A stretch of 64,000 nucleotides of DNA. Origin: Mactromeris polynyma (lineage: Eukaryota; Mollusca; Bivalvia; Venerida; Mactridae). The first letter of the stretch is position 1. Each line of letters begins with the position of its first letter. Below are positions 26,001 through 39,100 of the stretch, piece by piece. A model generated the notes under the pieces. The model made no database searches and was not told the origin of the DNA. It was given only the letters and a program-made list of their open reading frames with translations. Made by a program: the position numbers and the translations under genes. The stretch lies in NCBI GenBank assembly GCA_032209605.1, contig JASFXZ010000020.1, positions 2,983,501-3,047,500 of the forward strand, read 5' to 3'.

Positions 26001-26528
26001 CACTGGGACAATGAGTGAATATCACAGGTTTTACGGTAATCCTGGTTACTATGGTAATCCTGGTTACTACACAAACATCAGCTTACGGTATTCACATGTT
26101 TCTATAAAGCAAAGGGAGGTAGGTGGTTGCTAAGTAACGGTCACCGCAGCGACATTTCTACCAATGTAAAATGTTTATTCCAACAAGATGTGATGGGTAT
26201 CTGTCTTCATTATGGCATGAACTTTGACTGGCTAAGTCAGCAATAAAGTTTAAACCAACTCTGCCCTTTGACCCTAGGCTTGATCACCTTGACCTTTGAC
26301 CCTGGGCTAGATCACTTTCACCTTCGACCCTAGGCTATATCACTTTGACCTTAGTGGGTCTGGACAATCTCCTGGTGATTGAGTAAGACACAATCTTACA
26401 CTGTTAAGACCTTTCTTGACGCCACTTTTGTCGAAGAAAGTGATCTGTTTTTGGAGCGAACAACTTCGTGGTTCTTGAGGCTAGGCAACAATAGCACCAT
26501 TGGGAAATCTGGTTGCTAGGAAACAGCT
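23065..26528 (-). other. AMOT: likely angiomotin 3'UTR with polyA signals
   Basis: After the TGA at 26531-26529 about 3.4 kb follows with no convincing open frame, minisatellite or SINE, in contrast to both flanks. Minus-strand AATAAA signals occur at 23090-23085 and 23070-23065, shortly before repeat-rich DNA begins. The 3' end is inferred from these signals only. One hAT-like MITE (24983-25223) and a short cluster of TGACCT-like repeats (26255-26350) lie inside. Confidence 0.5.
24983..25223. mobile_element. hAT-like MITE within the angiomotin 3'UTR
   Basis: Terminal repeats CAGGCATGAGAAT and ATTCTCATGCCTG flanked by direct CACATG on both sides (24977-24982, 25224-25229). The interior has an imperfect internal duplication around TTAAATTGTCTCAAAAA. 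Confidence 0.7.
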
Positions 26529-29500
26529 TCAAACTTGCCAGATATCAGAGTTATCTTCTGACTCAGAATTGCTTTTTGACTGTAAAAAAGAGATAACACA
26601 AAGTTTATGATATGCTTAAATACCCATAATCACAGTACTTGAATAGTTTTTATAGATTTTCAAACTCCTAGAGATCATAAACATGCCTACGGCGTTACAC
26701 ATAATGACATCATAAATCTATTTTTATGTTAAATTAAGACACATGGATACGACAAAGAATGTATTAAACATTTATATTTGATATAACTGTTCCACAAACG
26801 TAAAACAATAATGTGATCAAACGTCTATAAGTTAAGTCTAAGATTAAATGAACAAGTTAATTCATTACCTCTGTCTGTAATTTCTGAATCTTTTCGAACA
26901 GGTCATCCTGAGAAAGTTTACTGCACGTTTCCAAAGCACTTGTACTGCCAGTCTTTTTATGTTTAATGTCTAAAAATGCCGAAACTTCCTGGCTATGTTG
27001 TCGACTCAACGACCCCGTGGCTACAAGAGATGGTCGAGGCGAGTGCTTTGGTGTACAGTAGATAGTATGAACACTGCTACTACGCGTCATTGGAGAGCGC
27101 TGATATACGCGAAGCATTGCCTCTTTGTCATTCAGCTGCGTTTGTAAAGATTTAACACTGAAAATATAAAACAATGACAATACATGAGTTATCATCACAA
27201 TAGCTGTTTAGTGCCATCTAGCAAACGACTGCCAACAATAGTATCAGTTATTTATGAAGCCAGGTCTTGTGTTTACGAAAAATCATATTTGGTTTATTTA
27301 AATAACTTAATTTTAGTTTTCACAAACATTTGTCTCAACTTATATTTATTATTAAATACAATCGGAAAATCTATGATGTATCCTTTCAACTTACCTTGCT
27401 TCCAATTCCGCTACGTTTCTGTTAGCTTGATAAATCTCTTCCATTTGTTTTAATTTATCAGTTTTAGCTTCGTGTATCAAAGTCTCTGTTGTGTTCATAC
27501 TTGATTGTTCATAGGCTGGAAGACGACAAGCTAACATGTCTGGTTCAACATCTTGAAGCTTCAGTTTTTTACGAATACTTTCTTCAAGTTGTTGCTCTTT
27601 CCACTATAATACAAGAATACACAGCGTGAAATATCAACATCACATACACTATCAACAATTGTACAGTCAGACCTTGTTCATTCTAATTCATCGGGTCAGA
27701 AATTTTATTCCGAATAATGCATAGTTTTGAATAGCCCATTTCAAATCAACATGCCTAAAAAGATACATCGGGACCTGATATTTATTTCGGATGATATCAA
27801 GTATTCGGATAAACTAGGTCTGACTGTATTTCATTGAAAAAAACAAAAGGACCACAATTATGCCATTTATCACTCAAACTATTGGCCAATCAGATAAGCT
27901 ATCTTTAGGGACAGCTATAATCATTGTCTTTGGAAACATCTTCACAACATAAACAGTTATAGAATTGTAAAATGGATAGTTTTTTTTAATTTATTCGAAA
28001 TTCCAAATCTTAGCAATTTTACTTGCATTTACAAATTAGATAGTAAATCAATCTTTTTGTTATAATCAGATTTTCATCTAGTATAACATTTAACATCTAC
28101 CTGAATCAACTCTTTTTCCAACTGTAAGATTTTAGCTTCTTTTTCATCTAACATCTTTTTCATCTCAGCGTTCAGGTCACGTTTTGCATCGGTTTTCTTA
28201 CCCTGAACACCGAGTTGAGAGTGATTCAGTCGACAATACTCGACGTCATTTTCAAGTTTCTGTCGAATGTTTCGTTCAGTTTGCTCTTTCTTTTCATAAA
28301 CTGCTTTAATAGAGGCAAGTTCTTTCTGTATCTGTTCATCGTATTCTGCAATGATTTCTTGTCTATGAGCCTGAAACAACGAAACAAATGTAAATGTTAT
28401 TACCGTTGTAAAATAAATACTGTATGACATCATGTGACTTCAATGGTTGATGTTGATTGGTTTAAGACTTTTCTCCGATCATAAATCCATCATATGCAAA
28501 AAGATTGACTTCTGATGAATTAAGTAAGGCTGATATGATAGCTTACCATACATTGCTTCTCAAGTTTATCTATACCACACTCTATAGTCTGTGCATTAAC
28601 AAGACAAGAATTTGTTTCTGAGTTAAGATTGTTTGAATTACAATTAAATATTTATTCAAGTGCCATGCAAAGTCAGCCATGTTTTTTAGTTTTAAGAAAA
28701 AATAAGAAAGAAGAGAACAAGAATGTACACAACTTTCATGATTTTCATAAAACATTGAAACACTCACCTCTTCATCAACTCTTATTTGATTGACTTGAAC
28801 ATTTCGAAGAATTTCAATCTGTGCTCTCTGTTCCTGCATTGTGTTTCTCTGTGCTTCAAGTTCCATTTCCTGGCGTTCTTTCACACTCAACAATTCCTTG
28901 TCTGCAAAAATATAACAATTTCTAATGAAATGGTTTTCTCAACAGAAGGATCTTTTTATTTTCTTATCATTGTAACTAAACAAACGCAAAATCACTGATT
29001 ATTTTTGTTTTGTTGATTTTTCCATTTTGTAAATTTAATGTCATTTTTCCAAAAAGATTTCCTTTACATATTCAAATAAATTTTTAAACTAAATTAAAGT
29101 TGGAAACATCAATTTCTATGAAAACAGAAATATATATACGTGTGTACTTACGTTTAGCTAGTAAATTAGCCATACTGCTATCAGCAGGTTCAGTTGACGC
29201 TAAGATAACATTTTCCGACACTGAGATTCCAGCTATCTTCAGTTGCTGTATTAAACCATTGTTCATCGCCTTGATCTTCTTTAACTCTTCCTCAAGACGT
29301 TTTCTCAAGGCGACATCAAGTTGTTCTCTTTTCATACATGACTTCACCAGCCCTTCATGTTCATCATGTACTTTTTGTATGTCTAATTCAAACTGAAAAT
29401 CAGAATAATAAAAGCTATACTATAGGTCACTACCTCTCGAGGAAATCTAACTTGAATCTAGTCATGACCTTGATAAGAAAGTATAAAATTCTGTAAGAAA

Positions 29501-30057
29501 CTCAAAACCAATATTTGACCACACTTCCGTACAGATCATGAAACTAGCAGTTGTTCTCTTTAAAAAAATATAAACATTATCAGAGTATTCAATTTTAATA
29601 CGTTTCGATATTTTAAAAAGCAGGTCCGATAGTTTTGCACCAATCCCATACATAAACCCCCCACCCACCACACTGTCTACAGCAGACCTCGGCACAGATT
29701 TTATGTTTTTATTTTTTTTAAAATGAATTTAGTTATCATACCTTTTGTAATTTCGTCACTTTGTGATCATACATGGCTAATTTAAGACGGAGGCCCTTGT
29801 TTTCCTCTGTCAAGAAGTCAACCATACGGGTGGCCTGGGCAGCTATAAGATCAACATCTGATGTGTATCTCTGCTGGTCTGTAGCACTGAAAAACATCAA
29901 AAAATATAGAATGTTAAGATAAAATAGACAGTTTGTGAAATTAAACCATAAGACAAATAACACTGCATGAAATAATTTCTGACAAATTTTAAATTTCAAT
30001 TTTGACTGACAGATTGTCTGATTGATTGATTGATTAGTTGATTGATTGATTGATTAC

Positions 30058-30106
<49 letters not shown>

Positions 30107-33100
30107 GAGAAGATGTGAATGAATGAATGAACGAACAACCGAATGAATGGAAAATGCATTAATGATGGAAAATGACCTGAAGGCAATATAAGAATGAATA
30201 GGTTTACTTTGATGGATAACAATTTATAATTCATCCTGAATGGTGCCAAGATTTTATTTATATTTCCTGATCAGTTAATTGCCAAACTACCATTAAATTA
30301 CACCCACAAGTATACCAGATGCACATATATACTTTTGGTATACTGAAGTATCTACGATAATTACACCTGGTTCTGATCTCCCCAGGCATCTAAATCTGAG
30401 CTAAATCTCAGCTCAAATAGTTTCTCAAGTTGTTGAGTTTTTTCATCTTAGACCCGACTCAAAATTGAAAAACAAAAAAAATTAGATGATTTTTTTCTCA
30501 TTTTTTTTTCAAGATATTCAAATGAGATTTGTCTCAATCTCAGTCTCTAATTTGAGCAAAATCTCATATTGAGCTGAGATTTCTATTTGACCGGGCCTGG
30601 TCCTAAAATACCTCCAGATAAAATGATAACTTCTCAGACACCATAACACAAACAGACTTGAAAAAAGTCATACAGTGTCTCAAGAAAGTTTACCTAAAGC
30701 ATGCGCTACCAGCGTGCTCCCCTCCCAGAATCTGTAAAGATCTGCCATTAATCATTTGATATCTTCGTGAAGGAATGTGAAATATTTATGGAGCCAATGT
30801 TAAGGATAGTTTACAATAAAAGACTATCAATCTTCACTTTGATGTGAGAATTGTAGACCCTAGCCTGGCATCTGCTAATAATCAAATCTATATATTATAC
30901 CAAGCAGATGAAATAAAACCTCTTTGATGCAGATTTATTGTATTTGTAATTTTTGGAGATTCTGGTATTTTTGGTACATAATTATGGTACAACGACTACT
31001 GGTATGCAGAACTTATCAGTAGATCTGATGTGGTGTTGTAACTGTAGAATCTTTTGTTTTTCTCTTGTTTTACCTTGGAAATGTAACGGTAAAACATTTC
31101 CATTGTGAAGCACAAATATTTCATGTGCTGAGAAATGTATTTTGAAACAAGAGATATCCATTGTCATGATGTGTGTGTGTATATACCAAGACATCAATTT
31201 TTAAATTTGTGTCAAGTTTCATTGGAATCGGCGTGTGTATGACATTCTGGGCACAACACAGTGTGGTCCCTGTATGATGTTAATGCTACCTTTTATTTAC
31301 TTTAAACAACCTGTTACAATGCCTGTTGTGATAAGCTAATACATAACCAAGTTTGGAATGTCCTATTTTTGTTCACCGGATATGTATGTAAATGAGTAAT
31401 AAAATGCGATTCATCAAATCTAACGTTGAAAGCCAGAACATGTTACAAAAAAACGTATCAAATAAGTTAACCTTTACAAGTTAGCGCACAGGTATGTAAC
31501 CTCAACACTAAACGATTCATTAGGGACTAAGCTGTCATGCACATATCAAGTACTCAACAATTAGACTTGTCAGAATTCTCTCCCCCCATCAATCATAAAC
31601 CGTTAATTTTCCACGGAGAAATTTACTAACCTAGTGTTATATAACAAATCCTGTCAACTGATAATAGATAGTTTAACATGTTAATCTTTGTGGAGGGCAA
31701 GACAGACTGTAGGATGACAGAGGTGGAAAAAAAATGTTTGCCCTCAGATGATATTCCACCAATGAGCATGTAGCTGTTACCATTTATGCCAATCTGACAC
31801 ATTAATTGTCTATTCAAATTTGATTTAAACAATGTGTTGCATCTACATTGAAACAAGATGTAAAAACCAAGCTAAAGTAAACTGGGGTAAACTATTTATA
31901 TATATTGTAATAGAATAATACATATTTTGTCCACATGGGGGTAGATTGTGCAGATACAAACAACATGTATAGTTTTATTATCTGAATTTGACATCCTCAT
32001 TTTGGAATCATTAATGAAATAAACCATAGCAATGAAGGTGACGTGCACACTCAGGCTTCGGGGCGTCGTAAGTACCGTGCTATGTTACTGTTTATTCTAC
32101 ACGTATTAAAATAATACGATTCAAATTTTCTTTCAAAGTAGGGGGAAAATATATTCATTTTTCTTTAGGGAATGGGGTCCAATATCGGCCCCAAATTTGC
32201 CATAAAAAAGAGGCTGCAATATTATATTATTTTAATAAACTGGGAATCAACAATAATGTGGCAAGATGACGAAGCAAATTGATGTTCGATTCATAACCAA
32301 TAAGGAACAAAACGTGAATAATTAATATAGCATTCAGATCGTGATGTGACAATCTATAAAAAAATCTCAATCGTCATCTATCACTACATGAACGGGAACT
32401 GGAAGAACAGCCGAGTTGATCAATGTAACCATTAATGCCAGTATTAGACGCCAATCTGTTACCTTACCCCTCAAATATCAATCACATTACCATAACCTGT
32501 TAGGGGGAGACAGGTTTGTCAAACTTGAACGATTTCCGACCATTAATATTTGAAACTATTTCACTTGTCATTAATCAATGACAATTAAAAAGTGTTTTAC
32601 AGGTTTGATTAACGTAAAATGTAAGTTGTGAGCTCTGAAAGTATTTCAACTATGACCAATATGTCAATAGCTAACTGTCACTAACTACATGTATTAACTG
32701 AGTGAATTCCATCATTTACAGCAATTAATAACAGCAAGCAGTTCAATAAATGCATCAAAGAAATGGAAACTGTCAATCAAAATTCCTGTCAAAGATTACC
32801 ATTATTTTGAATTGTAATCTTCAAATTGGTTGCAGCCGAATAATACCAATAATACCGTGAATGCAGAGATCTAAATATACAGGGGTTCCATTTGAGCCTG
32901 GATTTGACCTTTTGACCCCTGAAATTTCCAAAAATCCCTAATTTACCCTAAGGATTCGGGTCATTTTTTCTCTAAATTATAGATACAACCCCTAGTGGAA
33001 CCCCTGCTACATTTAAACAAAACTTAATCTAACTTCTAAGTTAAACTTACCATTCTAATGAATGCTGTGATCCCCTGTCAGAGCCGGACCCGGCTGGAGT

Positions 33101-36100
33101 GTGCATGACCCCTAAATGTTTGTTAGGGGCCACAAAATGGCTCAATTCAGGCTGTGATCTTGATCCTGGAATTTCAGGCTTTCCAATAATCTCGTAAGAT
33201 CTCCTCGCTAACTCTCGCTGATCAAGAAAGTTTGGGTCATAAGCTACGGGGTACTCTGTGGGCATGGCAAACGATGTTAGAAATTGTGGCATCATTTGTC
33301 CCGAATGTTGAGATATTGCGTAGTGTTGCACCTGGGACACGTGAGAAGGATCAATTGCACCGGCGTTTACCGTGTATGGATAGTTTGCATACAGCGTACT
33401 GCTGTTATAGGAGGAAACACTAGTCGGCGACGTAAAATTGGATGCCGAATGACTTGGTTTTACATTAGGGGACTGGTCACACGAAAATCCAGAATTGAAT
33501 GAACCGTTCAAATTTGTGTTATCGCCGACAGTTAACTTTGAGCTAGAAGTGGAAGCACTCGAGAATCCACTTTCACTGGACATGTATATATGTTGTTGTT
33601 GTTGTTGCTGTCCAATAGCATTCACAGGTTGAAGTCCCGAGCTGGGACTTGTTGCGAAATGAGGTCCATGCACGCCCGAAGGATTGTCAGTTACATATAT
33701 CTGTGGGGTGTTAAGCCCGGTATTTGAGTCTATGCACGAAGTAGGCATTCCCAGTCTTGCTAATATACTATATTCACTATTTCCAGTGGTATCATATTGT
33801 AGACATGTTTGAGGGAGTTGAGTTTCCTCCCCTTGTGGTTCTTGACGGTGACAAGTAGACAGATTCTCAGTGGATGACACCGAGACATCCGTACTTGTTT
33901 CACTGCCAGAAAAACTTTGATGAAGACCTGAAAACGAACATACGAAGCATCAATACAAATGTACCAAGTTTGATCAAAAAGATTTAAAGTTTACTTCCCA
34001 AGTATAAACCAGTGTTAAACCGAAACTATTTCAGGTAAAACGCAAGCGATAGTGTAACAGTTTAACTGCCATAAACATGACATTATAGACAGGTATAGAG
34101 TCACCTACACATAACGCACCAAGATAAACTTTAAATCCTTTTCTTATTGATATATCTACGTCACCATAAATGCCACCTTTTGGTCTGCTCAAATTTCCTT
34201 AATATTAATGTTATATTGAATAAAATGATGCACTCAATAGCCACATTCCAATGTCAATGGGATAAAAATTAAATAAGTATATAACTACTTGGCAGAAATT
34301 TATGCTGTTGGTATACTAAATAGATACACGCCTAGATAGTTTTAAGGGTAAAGGTTAAGCGTAAAATCAGCGATTGTATCCATTCTTTTGACACCATGTT
34401 TGAAAGAATTTCTTTATCATGGCAAAATAAAGGACAAAAGAAGTCCAACAAGTCCATAATGTAAAATCCTCAACCATACTGTCAATAATGCATCCAAAGA
34501 AAAATCCCCCAGCCATACTGTCAACAATGTATCCCAAGTAAAATCCCCAACCATACTGTCAACAATGTACCAAGTAAAATCCCAAACCATGCTGTCAACA
34601 ATGTATCCTAAGTAAAATCCCCAACCATACTGTCAACAATGTACCAAGTAAACCCCCAAACCATGCTGTCAACAATGTATCCCAAGTAAAATCCCCAACC
34701 ATACTGTCAACAATGTACCAAGTAAAATCCCAAACCATGCTGTCAACAATGTATCCCAAGTAAAATCCTCAACATCTGTCAAGTGTCAACTAAAGTATAT
34801 AAAATAAGAAACTGCTTCCATTAATTACCTGTTTGACAATTTGATTGTTTCGGAGGTCCAGGGTAGGGTGGAGGTTCACGAAATTGAGACATATTATAAA
34901 TTTCTCGATACAGATCCTCCGGACTACTTAACGAACTTTGGAACTCTGGAAATAGAAAACAATAAAATATGAAGATAAACATCACAATGAAAGTATTCCA
35001 AATAACTTAATAAACAAGATGTTATTTTATCGATAACCATAAGTTTTGTTTATTGTTCAGCCAAATGTATGAGAGCACAACAAGTCTATCTATTTCTTCC
35101 TTCCAATGCCGGTAGACTCGCTTTCTTACACTTCTCAAACCACCAACAATGATCATATTTTTGTGATCATAGCTAATTTATCATTAAAACAATTATATTC
35201 CAATTACAACACTGCAACACAGAATCATTACACTTTAATTAATATAATTCAAAGTTCATCAATGCCCTTATCTGAACAGAAAATTCACAAAAAAACATAA
35301 ATTAATGACACTGAAATTAGAAAAATAATAATCTACATGTTTTCATATAAAATCCACGGTTTGCATGTAAAAGAAATATTAAATCGCGTACCATCTTCGT
35401 ATATATTCCAACACAACTGACCATCAATGCCGCATACATAAGCGTCTAACACCATTTCTTTTACTTTAATGCTTTACAATCACTGATCAGTTATTAAATA
35501 ATTAAACACAGACAATCTGCTAAAGAATGTCAAAAACCGTCTTATAACATATTTGTGTCAGCTTATATCTCTGACAACTGTCCAAAATCTCCGAAAATAT
35601 GAATATAATCTACTGATAATCCTTGCCAAAATCAGAAACAAATCATTTCGAAGTTATGTTTAACACAAAAGCAAATAATTTCCAAACAGTGGTGAACAAA
35701 TTTTGAACGCTTGTCAAATATCCGCTTAAATATGACGTCTGTCGTCTGTCGTCGACTGGTTATACTGAATAGTTAAATTACACTGGCGTTTGTCATACGA
35801 GTGTAATCCAGTAATGAATAGCGCGTATTTAATTGTTCCGCTGTGACTGCATTTCAAAAGCCCGCTACTTAACATTCGGTTCTGGTCTGATAACTTAGGA
35901 ATGTCAATTGGCAGATTGCCAGCTTTGTGGGGTACAAAAACACAGCAAGTGGGTAAACATTGGGTAAACTATGGCAAATATTTTGGTTGTTTATTGACAC
36001 TTGGTAATCTAGTGTTATCAAGCCATAAATTTTTCAGCTCAACATGAATAAGAATAGTTCAAATATTTCATGAAGTTCAATGATCAACCGGCGTATCAAA

Positions 36101-39100
36101 AAACAGACCAATTTTTTCATTAAAATAAAATTCCGAAGTTTATTTGATAAATCTCGATTTCGCTGCTTGAAAATATTTGAATTGCCTGAACGCGACATTC
36201 CATGCACAGTGGCTCGTTGAATTGTAAGAGAATAAAATTATTACCATCAAACGCGAGTTTTAACTCGACACCATTCATTCTATAAATGACAACATTAGAG
36301 GCTATATTTACAGAAGTTCAGCCAAGTCATCCAATATGGTAAAAAAAACGTGAATACGTGCCAAAATAAAAATATTTCCAAATCTGTATAACGGTCAAGT
36401 CATCATTTTGAAAGATGGCCAAAAAATAAGTGGAACTAGAAATATAAGTTGTCTTAGCATAAAAACAATGTAAACATTGAATGAATGCCAATAATGAACA
36501 ATGGGAGTTTAAGCATACGTTCCAAGTGAGAGACAGGTTGAAGGAACAAATATTAACTACCGAACCTAAATAGCTGGCCGAATTAAGAAGCAATGACCTA
36601 GTTTGAATTTTGAGACAACATAAGATTCTTAAAAAATCTTCATTAGATTGTTGACATTATCTGCATGAGATGTTGACCAACAATCAGGAAAGCCAACAAA
36701 CAGCTTTACAGTACTTCCATAGTGATATTGGCCACCAGAAACTATAGGCTTTCCCAGCATTAGATAATATTGATTGTCATCTAAATGAAGCACCTATTAA
36801 GTTAATCTTGACAATAAAGCAAGCATATTTATGAAATTTTAGTCAAACAATGCACTAAATCTTGAATTTCATCAGTCAGTCAAAAAGAATTCCACATTTA
36901 TGGGAGTAGTTCAAATCGACCATATGACACTGACCCAATGATTGGCCCAAACCGTCTCAACAACGTCTCACCCATATAGTTATACTTATGCTTAAAACAG
37001 GAATTTTACAAGCGCACCACAACAAATGAATATTTGGAGTTTGAATTCCGGAGTATTCAAGAGGTACTTGTTTTCATACGAGCAGACAATTTAGAACTAT
37101 AAGGAATGCAGTCATTGAAAAGATTTTCTTCACTTACTACTTTACATAAAAGAAAACTGCTCTTACATTATGTAATAAAAATTTATGTCACTACAAATAA
37201 ATACCTCTGTAGGCTTCATCGATGAATATCAAGCTTTAACCCAATCATAGATACTGGTATCACAAGTATGCTGCACATTACGTAAGTGCCGGTAAATTTA
37301 CATGAATTTACGAAACTCAGTAACATTACTAACATACCAAAGAAAATAATACGTTCACATACCTGCCTTAACAACTTCATGGTGTAACAGAATACATATT
37401 TCACAAATTAAATTATAAAATCCTGTACGAAATAGAGTTTTATCGACAATTTTGTACGAGACACACACCAGAATACAGCGAAATGTAACTTCATTAAAAC
37501 TTACGTGGATGATGACTCACTCGTACAGAGAGAAAACCAGTCTTCTCTCAACCATGCTATCTATTTGCCTCTTTCAACATGATTACAACATCAGAACAAA
37601 CATTGGTACCAGAGTTTACAACATTCTTACACAGTGAATTAAAACCTGGAGGACGCGGCTATCTCTATTTTATGTACGGGAATCAATTATCTCAGTCTCA
37701 TATCTCTATGTCTGAACGATCTCAAAAATGCATACCTACTACTTTTGAGATCCTTTTTCAAACCACCAACATTTGTGTCACTATTTCATCACACAAATAG
37801 TTCAAGAAAAAAAGGTTTACACTTACACAATAAACAATAATGTGTGACGATCAGTGGTCACATTTAAATTGAATTGTTGCTGAAGAAATTGCTACTATAA
37901 TTATTCTAACCCAATCTGTTCACACATCAGAAAAATAATGATCTCCCTTTGATGCCCAGTTTTAACAAAAGATTGATGGAATGTTTGGATTGTGTCTGAT
38001 CTGTTGTTTGCATTGGTGCAACAAACTGGACAAATATACCACAATAAATGGCAAACAGCTGTCATAAATTCTTTGTACCAGAAGATGATCTTGTATTGAT
38101 AAAATTCTTGGCCAAATTCCACCATCTATTAGTGCATAAGTATATTTATGTTATTGGTGCAATAGATAAAATTGTTTCAGATAACACAGATAGAACCAAC
38201 TGTAGATGACTGTGGATAAGCTTACAACTGATAATGACCAAATATGGGAGATATTGTTTAACACATATTTATGAAATGTTGTTATAGACAGTAAAAATGT
38301 TTAAAAGCATTTTATCTATTTATGCAATCATTAATGATGCAATTTATAAAGAGAAATATATGGGTAATTAATGTACCTTGAACATATTGGCGTAACATTC
38401 ATCATTTTCGACACATTTGTTTAAGTTGAAAAGATACCTTCGGGCAATAAATACACCATTTTACAGCGAAATTAGCCAGTTTTTCAGTATAATGATGTAA
38501 CATGCATTTCACTTATTTTCAGTGACAATTAATAATCAAGTTGAGGTGTAATTAATGTTTCAAGTTCCCTAATTAAGCAGGAAATCAAAGTAGTAATTAA
38601 CATACTTGGAATGTCAACATTCCTCAAATGATTTCATGCACGAAAACATTCATTAAATCAAAAAAACTGTTTCAAAGGCAATGCGTTATTTAGGTATTAT
38701 TGTTATCATTGAAAATAAAGTTAATTGTGTTATAGTTTGTTGAAAAACACATAATTCTGTAGTATTGAATACAAATTCAAATTTTGAGGGAATGTTTCCA
38801 ACTTAATTCTACACTGAGTTCTGTTCTCTTTTCATCTACTTGCATTTATTGTATTTGCATTTATTTATTGTCGCCACCGGTTTCCATATTGGCGACGCCT
38901 CCGAAAGATTGTTAGTCATTTTAGAGTTTTGGAGGATAGTGCATGATACAGGAGATGCCCCAGTTCCAGAAACACCCCTGGTTCTTTTACATGCCAGATG
39001 TAAAGCATCATACACGGGACCTCGGTTTTTCAAAGATTCGTCTGAAAGACTGTTCAAGTACTGTCAGTGATGGAGCAGGGAATCGAACCTGCTATCCCTG

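Noticed and set aside
33232..33502. Plus-strand ORFs at 33.2-33.5 kb
   Set aside because: Shadows of the large minus-strand angiomotin exon 33927-33051.
37216..37404. Another angiomotin first exon starting MKLLRQ at 37,380
   Set aside because: It ends in phase 0, and joining it to exon 2 gives a stop after five codons.
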